From Embiotoca jacksoni (taxonomy: Eukaryota > Chordata > Actinopteri > Embiotocidae), in assembly GCA_022577435.1 (NCBI GenBank), contig JAKOON010000027.1:6506800-6570799 (forward strand): DNA of 64,000 nucleotides, in the 5' to 3' direction. The stretch's first letter is position 1. Every line of letters begins with the position of its first letter. Shown here in pieces: positions 34,230 to 46,900 of this stretch. The position numbers and the translations under genes are program-made. The notes beneath the pieces are model-generated. The model did no database searches and was not told where the DNA came from. It saw only the letters and a list, made by a program, of their open reading frames with translations.

Positions 34230-35574
34230 CTGAGACGCACACAAAACGCGCGGTTAACATCAAACCGACGAAACGCCAAAATAGCACGTCCGCTGCAGGC
34301 GATCGGCGGTTCACCGAGATCAGGAGCTGCGGATGCGACTCGCGGGGTTTTTTTTTTGCTTCCTTTTTTTTTTTTTTTTTTTAACCCCGATTGCCAAAAA
34401 TAACTAATAATAAATAAATAAATAATAAGTTAAATAAATAAATAATATTGGTCAAAAGTAGTTTTCACTATTACCTGTCCCCCGTATTGTCGCGTTTTCT
34501 TTTTAATTTTTTGCTTCCTATTTTTTTTTTTACCCCAATCACCAAAAATAAGTAATAATAAATAAATAATAATTTAAATAACTAAATAATATTGGTCAAA
34601 AGTAGTTTTCACTATTACCTGTCCCCCGTATTATGTCGTGGTTTTTTTTTGCTTCCTATTTTTTTTTTTTTTTAATTTTACCCCAACCACCAAAAATAAC
34701 TAATAATAAATAAATAAATAATAAGTTAAATAAATAAATAATATTGGTCAAAAGTAGTTTTCACTATTACCTGTCCCCCGTATTATGTCGCGTTTTTTTT
34801 TTTTTTTTTTACCCCAATCACCAAAAATAACTAATAATAAATAAATAATTAATAAGTTAAATAAATAAATAATATTGGTCAAAAGTAGTTTTCACTATTA
34901 CCTGTCCCCCGTATTATGTCGCGTTTTTTTTTTTTTTGTTTTACCCCAATCACCAAAAATAACTAATAATAAATAAATAAATAATAATTTAAATAAATAA
35001 ATAATATTGGTCAAAAGTAGTTTTCACTATTACCTGTCCCCTGTATTATGTCGCGTTTTTTTTTTTTTTTTTTTACCCCAATCACCAAAAATAACTAATA
35101 ATAAATAAATAAATAATAATTTAAATAAATAAATAATATTGGTCAAAAGTAGTTTTCACTATTACCTGTCCCCCGTATTATGTCGCGTTTTTTTTTTTTT
35201 TTACCCCAATCACCAAAAATAACTAATAATAAATAAATAAATAATAATTTAAATAAATAAATAATATTGGTCAAAAGTAGTTTTCACTATTACCTGTCCC
35301 CCGTATTATGTCGCGTTTTTTTTTTTTTTACCCCAATCACCAAAAATAACTAATAATAAATAAATAAATAATAATTTAAATAAATAAATAATATTGGTCA
35401 AAAGTAGTTTTCACTATTACCTGTCCCCTGTATTATGTCGCGTTTTTTTTTTTTTTTTTTTACCCCAATCACCAAAAATAACTAATAATAAATAAATAAA
35501 TAATAAGTTAAATAAATAAATAATATTGGTCAAAAGTAGTTTTCACTATTACCTGTCCCCTGTATTATGTCGCG

Positions 35575-35607
<33 letters not shown>

Positions 35608-36238
35608 CAATCACCAAAAATAAGTAATAATAAATAAATAAATAATAATTTAAATAAATAAATAATATTGGTCAAAAGTAGTTTTCACTATTACCTGTCC
35701 CCTGTATTATGTCGCGTTTTTTTTTTTTTTTTTTTACCCCAATCACCAAAAATAACTAATAATAAATAAATAAATAATAATTTAAATAAATAAATAATAT
35801 TGGTCAAAAGTAGTTTTCACTATTACCTGTCCCCCGTATTATGTCGCGTTTTTTTTTTTTTTTTACCCCAATCACCAAAAATAACTAATAATAAATAAAT
35901 AAATAATAATTTAAATAAATAAATAATATTGGTCAAAAGTAGTTTTCACTATTACCTGTCCCCCGTATTATGTCGCGTTTTTTTTTTTTTTTACCCCAAT
36001 CACCAAAAATAACTAATAATAAATAAATAAATAATAATTTAAATAAATAAATAATATTGGTCAAAAGTAGTTTTCACTATTACCTGTCCCCTGTATTATG
36101 TCGCGTTTTTTTTTTTTTTTTTTTTACCCCAATCACCAAAAATAACTAATAATAAATAAATAAATAATAAGTTAAATAAATAAATAATATTGGTCAAAAG
36201 TAGTTTTCACTATTACCTGTCCCCTGTATTATGTCGCG

Positions 36239-36270
<32 letters not shown>

Positions 36271-39200
36271 CAATCACCAAAAATAAGTAATAATAAATAA
36301 ATAATAATTTAAATAACTAAATAATATTGGTCAAAAGTAGTTTTCACTATTACCTGTCCCCCGTATTATGTCGCGTTTTTTTTTTTTTTTTTTTTACCCC
36401 AATCACCAAAAATAACTAATAATAAATAAATAAATAATAATTTAAATAAATAAATAATATTGGTCAAAAGTAGTTTTCACTATTACCTGTCCCCCGTATT
36501 ATGTCGCGTTTTTTTTTTTTTTTTTTTACCCCAATCACCAAAAATAACTAATAATAAATAAATAAATAATAATTTAAATAAATAAATAATATTGGTCAAA
36601 AGTAGTTTTCACTATTACCTGTCCCCCGTATTATGTCGCGTTTTTTTTTTTTTACCCCAATCACCAAAAATAACTAATAATAAATAAATAAATAATAATT
36701 TAAATAAATAAATAATATTGGTCAAAAGTAGTTTTCACTATTACCTGTCCCCTATATTATGTCGCGTTTTTTTTTTTTTTTTTTTTTACCCCAATCACCA
36801 AAAATAACTAATAATAAATAAATAAATAATAAGTTAAATAAATAAATAATATTGGTCAAAAGTAGTTTTCACTATTACCTGTCCCCCGTATTATGTCGCG
36901 TTTTGGTTGTTTTTTTTTTCCCTGCACGAGGAAACGGACTAACGCGATTCACGGTAACCGTGGGTGATTTTCGTGAACGACAACAAAAACATTGAGGAAA
37001 TGATACGCTTTGATATCTGGTCCAACGGGAAACGTACGACGGGTTACTGAACATGACGTGACGTGAGTCATGTATAATAACTCACCTCTGGCAAAATCCA
37101 TCACACAACAATAACACTGTTGACTGTGTTTCTTGGTTGTTTGTATATAATATATATAGATATATACTGTACTGTATATACTGTGCATTTTATATTTTTT
37201 TACTGCTATTTTATTGCTTTTCTATTATTCTATTATTATCTTATTGCTTCCTGTATGCTGCTGTAGTGAAAAAAATTTCCCCTCGGGGATTAATAAAGTA
37301 ACTACCTAACCTAACCTAACTAACCTAACCTAACCAACCTAACCTAAAAGGCCTTAACGTCGGCGGCGGCGTTTCTCACCTCTTGCGCGGACAGGAAGTG
37401 AACGTGCAGAAGTTTCCTCTCGCTGTCCACCAGCGGCAAGAAAGTGACCGTGACGTCGTCGTCCGTGTTGAGGTTGGCGCCGGCCCCCCGATTGTCGTAG
37501 CCGTCGTTCTCCATGGCCACCAGGGCCGAGAAGTGGCCCCGCGTGTAGCCCAGGGCGATGGGGCTCTTCCAGCAGAAACTCTGCTCCCACAACAGAGGCA
37601 GGTACACGCCTGAGGACACACGGGGGGGACGGAGCGAAGTGAGACGGGGACGGTCTGGGCTTTCCGCGACGGCGCGCTCCGAAATCGGCGGTCGGGGCCG
37701 ACGTCGCAACGGGCCGTCCCGCCGGGACGTCGAAGCGGACCGCCGATGAAATTTATCCGTACGGAGCGTCGGAGACTCTTTCGTTCGTTCGAATTGATTT
37801 ATTCCGGCTCCGCTCCCTTTAGTTTTCTTAAAACAATAGCTTGATCTCCCCAAGTTCTAAAAAAAAATAAAAATAAAAAATAAAAAAAAAAGGGCTAAGA
37901 GCGACCCCCTGTTTCTTATTCTATGTTAAAGTTGGAAAACTAAAAGCAGACTCCGGGGGGGGGGGGGGTAAAAAAAAAAAAAACATCAGTGAGTGAGCTC
38001 AGGTCATTAAAAGAGTCAGATCAGCCTGAACTACATAAAAAGAAAAAAAAATTAAATAAAAAGTTTCTTACTGCCAACACTTACAAGTGAGGTCACTGAA
38101 ATGAATCGAGCGAGCTGGCAGCATTGAAAAATGACATGCCAACATTTTTTACAGTGGAAAGTAGCTCCAATAAAAACGCTCCCCCCCCCCGCCCCGACTG
38201 AGGTGAAGACCGAAATGACACTTTTAAAGAACAACTCCGTAAGTTAAACGAATGTTGAAACGGGACGTCTCCCGTTTTCGGTGCAAACGCTGCCTCACCT
38301 TGAAAACGAGTGTATCCCAACGTCTCCCCGCGGAAACTCTTGTAGTATTTCACTCCGTAGACGATGATCGGTCTCCGGAGAATATGTGCGAGAACAAAAA
38401 TGTGGGTCTGCTCCAGGCTGGCCCCGGGCTGAGTGGGAGAAAGGGCAAGGGGGGGGGGGGAGGAACAAAAAAAAAAAAAACCACAACGTCCCATCATACA
38501 GCAGGTGTAATCACACGGACTCTCTACTTCCCTCCCCTCCCCCCGAGGTGTCCATTAAATATTAGTACGACTAAAAATAGCGAGGGGGGGCCGCCGCCGC
38601 CGCCACTCTTCCTCTTCCTCGCGCGTCACAGTTGTACCGACTGAATAAGCAGAAAGCAGATTACATAACTGCTTTCATACTACAGCGGGGATGATATTTT
38701 ATGTTAAAAAAAAAAAAAAAGAGATGACCGGTCAGTTCTCCGTTTGGGGCGGCGGGGGTGTTGTGTTCCAACATCGAACACGACCGTCCCGTAGAGGGAA
38801 AAGTTGGAAACGGGAGGCCCGAAGAACAGGGGGATGCTGAAACGGAAACTCACGGAGATATTTATAAAAAAAAAAAAAAAAAAATTTAAATTTAAAAAAA
38901 GGAGTTTCACGCGCTCCCTTTGCAGGCCGACGACGCTGTCGTCGCGGCGATGGTCGGCCGCGGGAGTGAAGGAAGCGAGCGACCCAGAAGGAACTTCTTA
39001 ATTACCTGGCTGGCCAGAGACAGGATGAACGCCCAGTCCTCCTGCCACTGCTCCTCTCGGAGGGAGAAATGTAAGCCAAAGCTCTGCGAGTACCACGACT
39101 CCCACTCCTTCCAGCGAGTGTAAAACCTAAAACCACAAAAAAAAAAAAAAAAAAAAAAGTTACTATTAAGACTTTTTTTTTTTTCTCCCCCCCCCCCCCC

Positions 39201-42200
39201 CCCCGAATCAAATGTCGGCCCAAGGTCACCGTGCTTGTAAAAAAAAAAAAAAAAAGGCACAGCTCCATTTATTTATGGTTCTACAGTGTACTGGCTACAA
39301 CTTTTACACCTCAGTCTTAAATATTACATTAAAATATTAAATATTTAGGGATTTATTTTCCTCAAAACCCCAGTAAGTCAAATTTTGGATAATATTCCAA
39401 ACGCCTAAACAAATTTATTTATTTATTTTTTTAAACGGCGTTTTGTGGGTTTTAAGCAACCGCGGCAGCGTTTCCCACGGGTTCGTCTACGGGCCGCCCA
39501 CGTGAAGCAGACGCATGGGGGGGGGGGGGGGAGGGTTCGGGCGTCTCACCAGTGGGAGCAGTCGTGCAGGCTGTCGTGGAGGGTCTTGCGGAGGACGGAG
39601 TCCTTGTCGTAGATGCCCCAGGTGGCCTGCAGGACGGAGTCCAGCAGACAGTCTCCGGCCGTGCGGTTCCACAGGGCGTACAGACGGCTGTCCAGGCGGG
39701 TGCCCAGCTCCAGAGACCAGTTGATGACGGGAGACTCCTCTTCCAACTCTACACACCGGATGACATGCGTGAACGGGTCCCATCGAGATTGGGTTCAAAA
39801 CCGTCTAGTTGTATTTAACTTTACAGGAAAAACAAACAACAGCAACAATAAAAAAAAAAAAACACTCAAAACGAGGGGAACTTTCTCTGGAAAGAAAAGA
39901 TTTTTAAGTTTTCAGATGAGGAAAAACGCAACCGTGCTGCATTTCTAACACTCGGCTGACAGATAAACGATTTTATGAAAACGACCAAAACAAAACAAAA
40001 ATTGGAAAGTAAAAGGTACCCATTGTCGACTAAAAAAATGCTGATGGACCTTTTTCTGTTCACAAAAACTCGGCATGGGGACGGCATACGCGCCGTGATG
40101 GCCGTTTCAGATGTGCAACAGCTGCAGTTGGTCCTCATGGGAACGCATTTGCAGTTACGCAAACTGCTTTCCTGCATTTTTCATTCCTCCTGAAATATTA
40201 CTAAACACGCATTTCTCAATCTGTAGTTATTTTTATTTTTTTTATTTTTTGGCAAGAACCAAAAAAACCCATAGCCCCGCCCCCCTTATCCCAGTTTATG
40301 AGGGCTTAAAATAGGTCACGAGACTCTTTTGATGCCTTCAGTGAAACACGCAAACCTACACGTATGTTCAGCAGCATTCGCACAGACTGCAGTGGGAGCG
40401 TGTCACTGGTTAAGTATGTGGGAGGGAAACTAGTGAGCTCAATTAACCTAATTAGAGAAGGGAGAGAAGACGAAGCAGGTTGGAGACGGTATATAGAACA
40501 GATTTTTTTTTTTTTTTTAAACAGAGTAAAGCAGATCATGAAATCACTGGCGGCCGCCACGTCTGAAAACACATCGCCGGACTTAAGGAGTGCGAACTGG
40601 GAATATAAACATGACTAAATCTGGCGTACCTTTCTGCACGTCGCGATCCAACACCTCGTCGAACAGCTTCTCCTGAACGGCGGGCGGCAAGTCCTCGATA
40701 TCTGCAAAAGACCACACGGGGAGAGGTATTCGACTTTCACGCTCGTTACAAAACTCGCGGCGCGGCGCGGCCGAGGGCGACGTGAACGCCGCGGTGAGGG
40801 GGTGTTCTTTGCGATTCCATTCACCGGGTGACATTTTGTCAATGGCGCACAGTAAACACGAGCCCGGTGCAGCATGTTGGGTCCCTGTGTGTATTGAACT
40901 GTGCGCACGCGCACGCACACGCACACGCACACGCACAAGGCCAGAACACTGGTGGCTATTCTCTGGGTTCAATAGTAAATGGCGCTGGCTTTGTCTGAGA
41001 GCAAGAAAGACAGAAACAGAAAGAGCGCCCCCGAGCTGGCCTCGGGCCAAGCTCAGTCTGCTGCAAAATACTCAAACGCACACACACACAGACACACACA
41101 CACTAATATATCAGTGAAGCCTGTATAGTCTTTCATCCCAGCGGTGCTCCATCAGAATACCAGTAGTCTTTAAAAACAAAGTACATGTCGAGACATTACG
41201 CCACAGGGACGAGAACCTGAGCTGCTGCCGCCGCCGCCGCTTCTCTCAGAAATGCTTCACAACGAGGCTAAACTAGGAGACCGGCGTCCACAGTCTTCCA
41301 GTTGTAAAGCGAAGGGGAAGCATTGAAGTTGACGCGCCGACGAGCTGCACATTAATACCATGCAGAGGACAATTCTGCAAGCGAGCACGAAAGTTAGGCA
41401 CGAATACAATCCCGGAGATCCACAAAATGAATCGTTTTCCCCGTCCTTTGCTTGTATCAGTCAAGATACAAATGTTAAGACGGGTTGTTGTTGTTGTTGT
41501 TGTTGTTTAAGCAGAGGTTGTTTTTTTTTTGGTTTTTTTTAAGGCTGCAGGAAAAATACTAAAATTCTTCCAGCGCGGAGCCAGTAAAGTGAAATGTATT
41601 GGGCTGACAAAACAAGAGGAAGCGTTAAATTACACGTACGCAAGGACGACCAATAATCAAAGTGACGTCGCGAGTACCTGCGGGCAGAGTGAAGGTGACC
41701 AAGTCGGTGAGGAAGTAACAAGCAAAGTCTCCCTTGCGCTGATGTAGTGACGCCGCGATCTCCCTGCGGATCTGCTCCGTCAGCTCGGGGCACACCATGG
41801 AGGGGATGCACTTAGCTGCCTGTTGGTTCACCTGAAGACACAAAACACGCAGAACTTATGACGCGAATACTTCAACCACGTTCTCCTTTGAGATTTCATT
41901 TAGACTGAAATTCAAAAGTTAAAAAAAACATCCCATTTTGTTTTATGTACTAATTTATGCATTCGTTTGAGGTGAACAATATGAGAGGGGAAAAAAAACC
42001 AAACAAAAACAAAAAAAAAAGTCAATAATTTTGTCCTCGCCGTTCAGAGCGCGAGCTCCACCTGTAACGTTTTGGTCGTGTAACCCGCGGGGCGTCCGGG
42101 GTTGTCGTCCTTGAACGCTGCCGGGCGCTGTGTCAATTTGATCAAGCGCGTAACTTCGGTCTACACGTCGTGTTTGAGTTTCGACTGGCCTCCCCGCGCG

Positions 42201-43899
42201 GCGAACAATCTGGGGCTTCTTTGCTCTCGCTTTTCTCGTACAACAACAAAAAAAAATTGCGGCCGATTGGGCATTTTTGAATATTTTCAGTTTTCGAAAA
42301 TACACTTTTCAAACGTTCTCTGCTGAACCGAAACCATGCCCGAGCCGCGACTAAAAAAAAAAAAAAAAACGAGGTTCAAACCAGACGCCGTTACATCCCC
42401 GCTTATCATCAAAGCATCGTGTCAGAAATTTTATTACACCGAATTGAAGTTCGTAAATCTTCAAAGTTTATGTTATCATGTTCACCCCGAGGCGTCTTTT
42501 TGGATTCACCGAGATTAAATGCGTTTCACGCGTCAAAGAGAGAGAAGATGTCGTTTTAACCGACCCGTTTTCACCAAATGACAAACGTGACTTCTGACAC
42601 ACGTGGTCGTTATACTCGGTATCAAACTCCGCCACAGTAAGGAGGTCATCCTTCGTCTCGAGCGTCAGCGGTGACGTCTCGCCCTGCGGCCCTCCGTGCA
42701 TTTCCTCCTCGTTGCTCGCTCTCCTTGCAGACCACATCAGCTCTGTATTATCCTGTCCATTAGGAACCAGTGACAGAACTGCAGCCAGGCTAATCCGCCA
42801 CCTAATCCTCAAAGTGCACTTCCGCTGTAATCACCGGCATTACAGGCATCTGCATTATACGGTCTACTTTGGTATAAAAGAACAATTACAGGCTGATGTG
42901 GCCGACAAGGGGAGGTACCAAATAGCATCAAAATTACAGGAGCACGTCTGATGCATTCAGGGGAAAATTACCACTTTGAATAATGTAGAAGGAAGTCAAA
43001 AGATTATTGGTATTTATAGAATCTTTGTACGAGAATTTATGACTCCTCTTGAAGGAAAACTTACATGCTGAGTAATCATCCTGCCTTTTGATGCATTCAC
43101 AAGCACAAACGTGTTCAAAAAGTGTTTTTATTTTTTTTTTTATTTTTTTTTTTTGTTATCAAGGGAGAAACTCCCTTTTTGGAGTGAGGACAAACAAAAT
43201 CCAAAAGCACGCTCACCTCAGTTAGCAGGATGGCGAGCATGTCCTGCCTCTGGAAACGAATGGCCAGGTGGACGAGGGTGAAGCCTACGTCAAACGCTGA
43301 GGACCGGTTGAGGAGCTGCACCTCGTCTGCCGTGAGCTGCCTGGCGATGTCGCCGCCGGACGACTTGTAGGCTTCTATCGCCGCCAGGTCTCCCTCGACG
43401 ACGCCTGCAGCAGAGGGAGGAACAAAGAGGAAGGTTTTAAAAAAAAAAAAAATGTTGGTAGTGAAATGTAGAAATAGATCAGCGCCTCATTATACTGGTG
43501 ACGCTACTTTTTTAGGAACACAAGCTATTAAAGTCGGAGGGAGTGCCACTCGCCTGCATCGTTTGCCGTGTAGATTAAAAGGGGACATTGTTATTCAGAG
43601 AGACAATTCAAATTCAGGTTGTTAAAACTTAAAATCAAATCCGGTACACCTTCCCCTGCTCTCATCATAAGGCGTACGCACTCATAAAGCCTTTAAAATC
43701 AGTGAAGGGAAGACTAAATATTAGAAACGCAACCCCACAGACTCAGCAGCACGGCAACAACCTCAGAATTCAATAAAAAGTTGAATCGACACCTCTTTAA
43801 ACACCTTAAACTTAATAAAACATCGTTTTTTTTTTTTTTATTACAGCACTGTTGTTCTAGACCGCATTCGTTTTGGCAAGGTGTCCTGAAACTGGCAAC

Positions 43900-43958
<59 letters not shown>

Positions 43959-46900
43959 CTACTATGTATTCCAAATACTAGAGATTCCCCAGTCCAAAAA
44001 CATGTCTAAAGGAAAATAAACACACACAGACAGACGCGGGAATCCTTTTAAAACGGGCCTACACTCTGTAAACGGATTAGGCTGGCTGTTGGAGCGGCTT
44101 CAACCGCCCCGGTCCCAGCTCGTAATAGAAGCAAGATGTCACAGGCGGCTTCCCGTGTTCCATGAAAGAAACTACTGAAATATCCATCAAACTGTGTTAA
44201 TACTTCAAGCTGTTCTTGGTCACAACCAATTCATGTTCAAAATCTGCGAGAAATTTGTGAAACTAATTCTGCCGGAGGAGAGGAGTTAGTGAAACGGCAA
44301 CAAAAAAAACAAACCAAAAAAAAAAGGATTCAGAGATCCCTCGGTCTCGATGTTCTGACGACCTCCGGGTGTAGCTGCTAGCCGGCCCAGTGAGAGAACA
44401 CTTATCACACCGACGGGCTACGACAGCAGAACGGGCAGAGCGGCGTGGCTTATGATGCGGAGCTATCAGAGGGCCGTGGTCAAAGAGAGGACGTCTGTGC
44501 AGATTAGCGTCCCAGCGTCCCACTCTCCCACTCCTCCTCCTCCTCCTCCTCCTGGACCTCCTAGTCTCAACATCTGTCATGAGTGAAATGCGCAACAGCT
44601 CGCGGGGCACCGAGATGTCTGAAGCTAATTCACACGGACTTCCTTAAGCGAGGACGTCCTCTCTGGCAGCGAGGAGGACGGCTACCTTGAGCGAATCTGG
44701 ACCGAAACGTTCCAAGAGTGTCCCGTCTCGTTTTACACACGCTGGGTGACATTTTGCAAACACACCCCTATAAATAGACGCCACATGATTTTTTTTTTTT
44801 TTAGTTGAAACAGAACTGCTGCCGTGCCGGAGAACTCGTGAAAAAAACTAACTGCAGAATAAGATGGCCTGTTTAGAAGTATGAATTTGGGTCATTTTGC
44901 TTGGTTTAGGTCAAACTTGCCATTATAAAAAGTGTCCCAGTTCCACTCTTGTAGAGCAGTCCCAGTAACAGTGTTGAGTACACTTGGGCATGCACTGCCT
45001 TGATTAAGGCCTTATACTAAAACCTATTAATGCGATTAAAAAGTTGTAATCAGTTAGTCGGCAAGAGGTTTGTTTTGTTTTTGGTTTTTTTTCATATTTG
45101 GTTGTTTGTTACCCAAATACCTACTCGGGCAATGAAATAGCAAAATTTAAAAAAAAAAGTCCTGATAGCCTCATGTTTAAGACTCATAGTGCAGAAATGC
45201 ACTTAGATTCCAGCAGAAGTCCCGTGTTGTTTGGCAAACACCTCTCACTGCCCGGTCTAATAAAGTTTTAAAAAAAAAAAAGAAAAAAAAAAGAGAAGAA
45301 ATATTAGAATTACTGACAACTGGGAAATAAAGCAATTTGCAGACAGTTGATACCAACAACAAAAATAAAGCATCGAACAACCGGGAAAAGCCGAGTTCAT
45401 GTTCCAAAGATTCTGCTCGACTGATAGTTCTCAGCCTTATTTCACGTTAGTGTAAAACTAATTCATTTCTTGGCCAGTATTTTCACCTTCAAGAGCACCT
45501 TAAGCTCTGTTGGATTTAATGCATCGGGTCGTTTGAGGACTTGGCCTCTTTTTTTTTTTTTTTTTTTAATTAAATTCAACTACTGCCACAATAACATACT
45601 ATGAAGCTTAGTGAGAAATTAGGAGACATTGTACAAACTTTACCATCGAGCCCTTTAGACATTGATACGATGATGACGATCCCAGCAGTGTCTGATCACT
45701 TTCACACATCACGCAGGTTGTTAAGCATGTTTTGTTTTTTTTCAAGAAAGTCACAGCAGCGCAACTACGACCTACTTTTAATCTGAGAGACCATCTGTTG
45801 CATCATTAATGTTGCGTTATTTTTTTATTAAAATCGACGAGCTCATTTCAGGCAGATTTTTCTAGTCACGGGTGGCTTGACATTTTTTGGCCTGTTCGGT
45901 AAAAAAAAATTCAGCCGATCAACAGGATCGTTTCCGGCGCTCGAAGGCAAACAAACAGAGAGCTCCTCCGCGGTGTCGTATTTTACAGTAATCCCTAACG
46001 CGAAACTACAAACACAATGTTTACACCGAGTGACGACCGGCTGCGATGGCGAGGCTCGCCGGTTACCGTCTCGGTGAAAAGGAAGGACGAGCCTGCTTCC
46101 TCTTGTTGGAAAATGGGAGTCAATGGGATTGTCTGATTTTTTTTTTGGCTCGAGCACAGAGCTCTGAAGTAACATCGGGCCAGAAGTGTGGTGAAACGGT
46201 AGAGGGGAAGCGAGATCGAGTTCAGAGCGCCTGGCTCGGTCGTAACGTGCCCGCTCGACTCCGGCACTTCCTTCGCGGACAAACACGTTGAAGAGCACAT
46301 GCAGCACAACAAGTCACCCTAAATGGTGCGAATAAAACCGGCTCAGCGGTATTGAGAATGAAATCGAAAGGCGGTTAAACGCGTGGGGATGTCTGGAGGT
46401 GCAAACAGGACGTCGCGGAAAGAGGAAAAAACAACAACAACAACAACAAAAAAAAGCCTCCCTGTGACATCAGACTAATGTTTTCTCCTCTTCAAAGCTG
46501 ACAAGTGCGATCGGTGCAAAGGTCGCGAGGACGCTGATCACGCGCTGCCTTCATGCTTTTTTTCTTGTTTGTTTTGTTTTTGTTGTTGTTGTTGACTGTT
46601 GGTTCGTCACTTGTCAAGGCTATTTTCACCTCCCGTGGGCCTCCTGCTCAGCACATAAGCGCCACTGTTTACAGGGTCTGTTGACAGCGTGCCAGGAGAG
46701 TCTCCGGTCGACGGGCGCCGCTCTCACTGCCCTGTCCAGACGGCCCATTCATCGCCGGCAGCTGGGAAGCACTCACACCCTCTCAAAAGATGCTCTCAGT
46801 GGCACATCGAGGGCCGATCAGTGACGAGCCGGCGGTCAAATTATAGTAGCCTTTTGGCGACGCGTCTCCATTACGTCGCTGCCGTTCAACATTATTTATG

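Larger units (their letters stand above)
34230..37379 (-). other. last zranb1 intron
   Basis: About 80% of this intron is the 133-bp satellite below. The part near exon 8 contains the tail of a retrotransposon-like element. No exon was recognised. Confidence 0.8.

Noticed and set aside
33942..34403. 153-codon plus-strand frame over the last zranb1 exon
   Set aside because: It is the antisense of an acidic-tail exon with GAG/GAA codons, which reads as poly-Leu/Pro on the other strand.
34382..36900. Evenly spaced repeats that look like a CRISPR array
   Set aside because: The whole unit repeats, without unique spacers, in an intron of a vertebrate gene. It is a satellite.
37304..37347. CCTAA repeats resembling telomeric DNA
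   Set aside because: Vertebrate telomeres are CCCTAA. These are CCTAA units behind a retroelement-like 3' end, so a microsatellite tail is a better reading.
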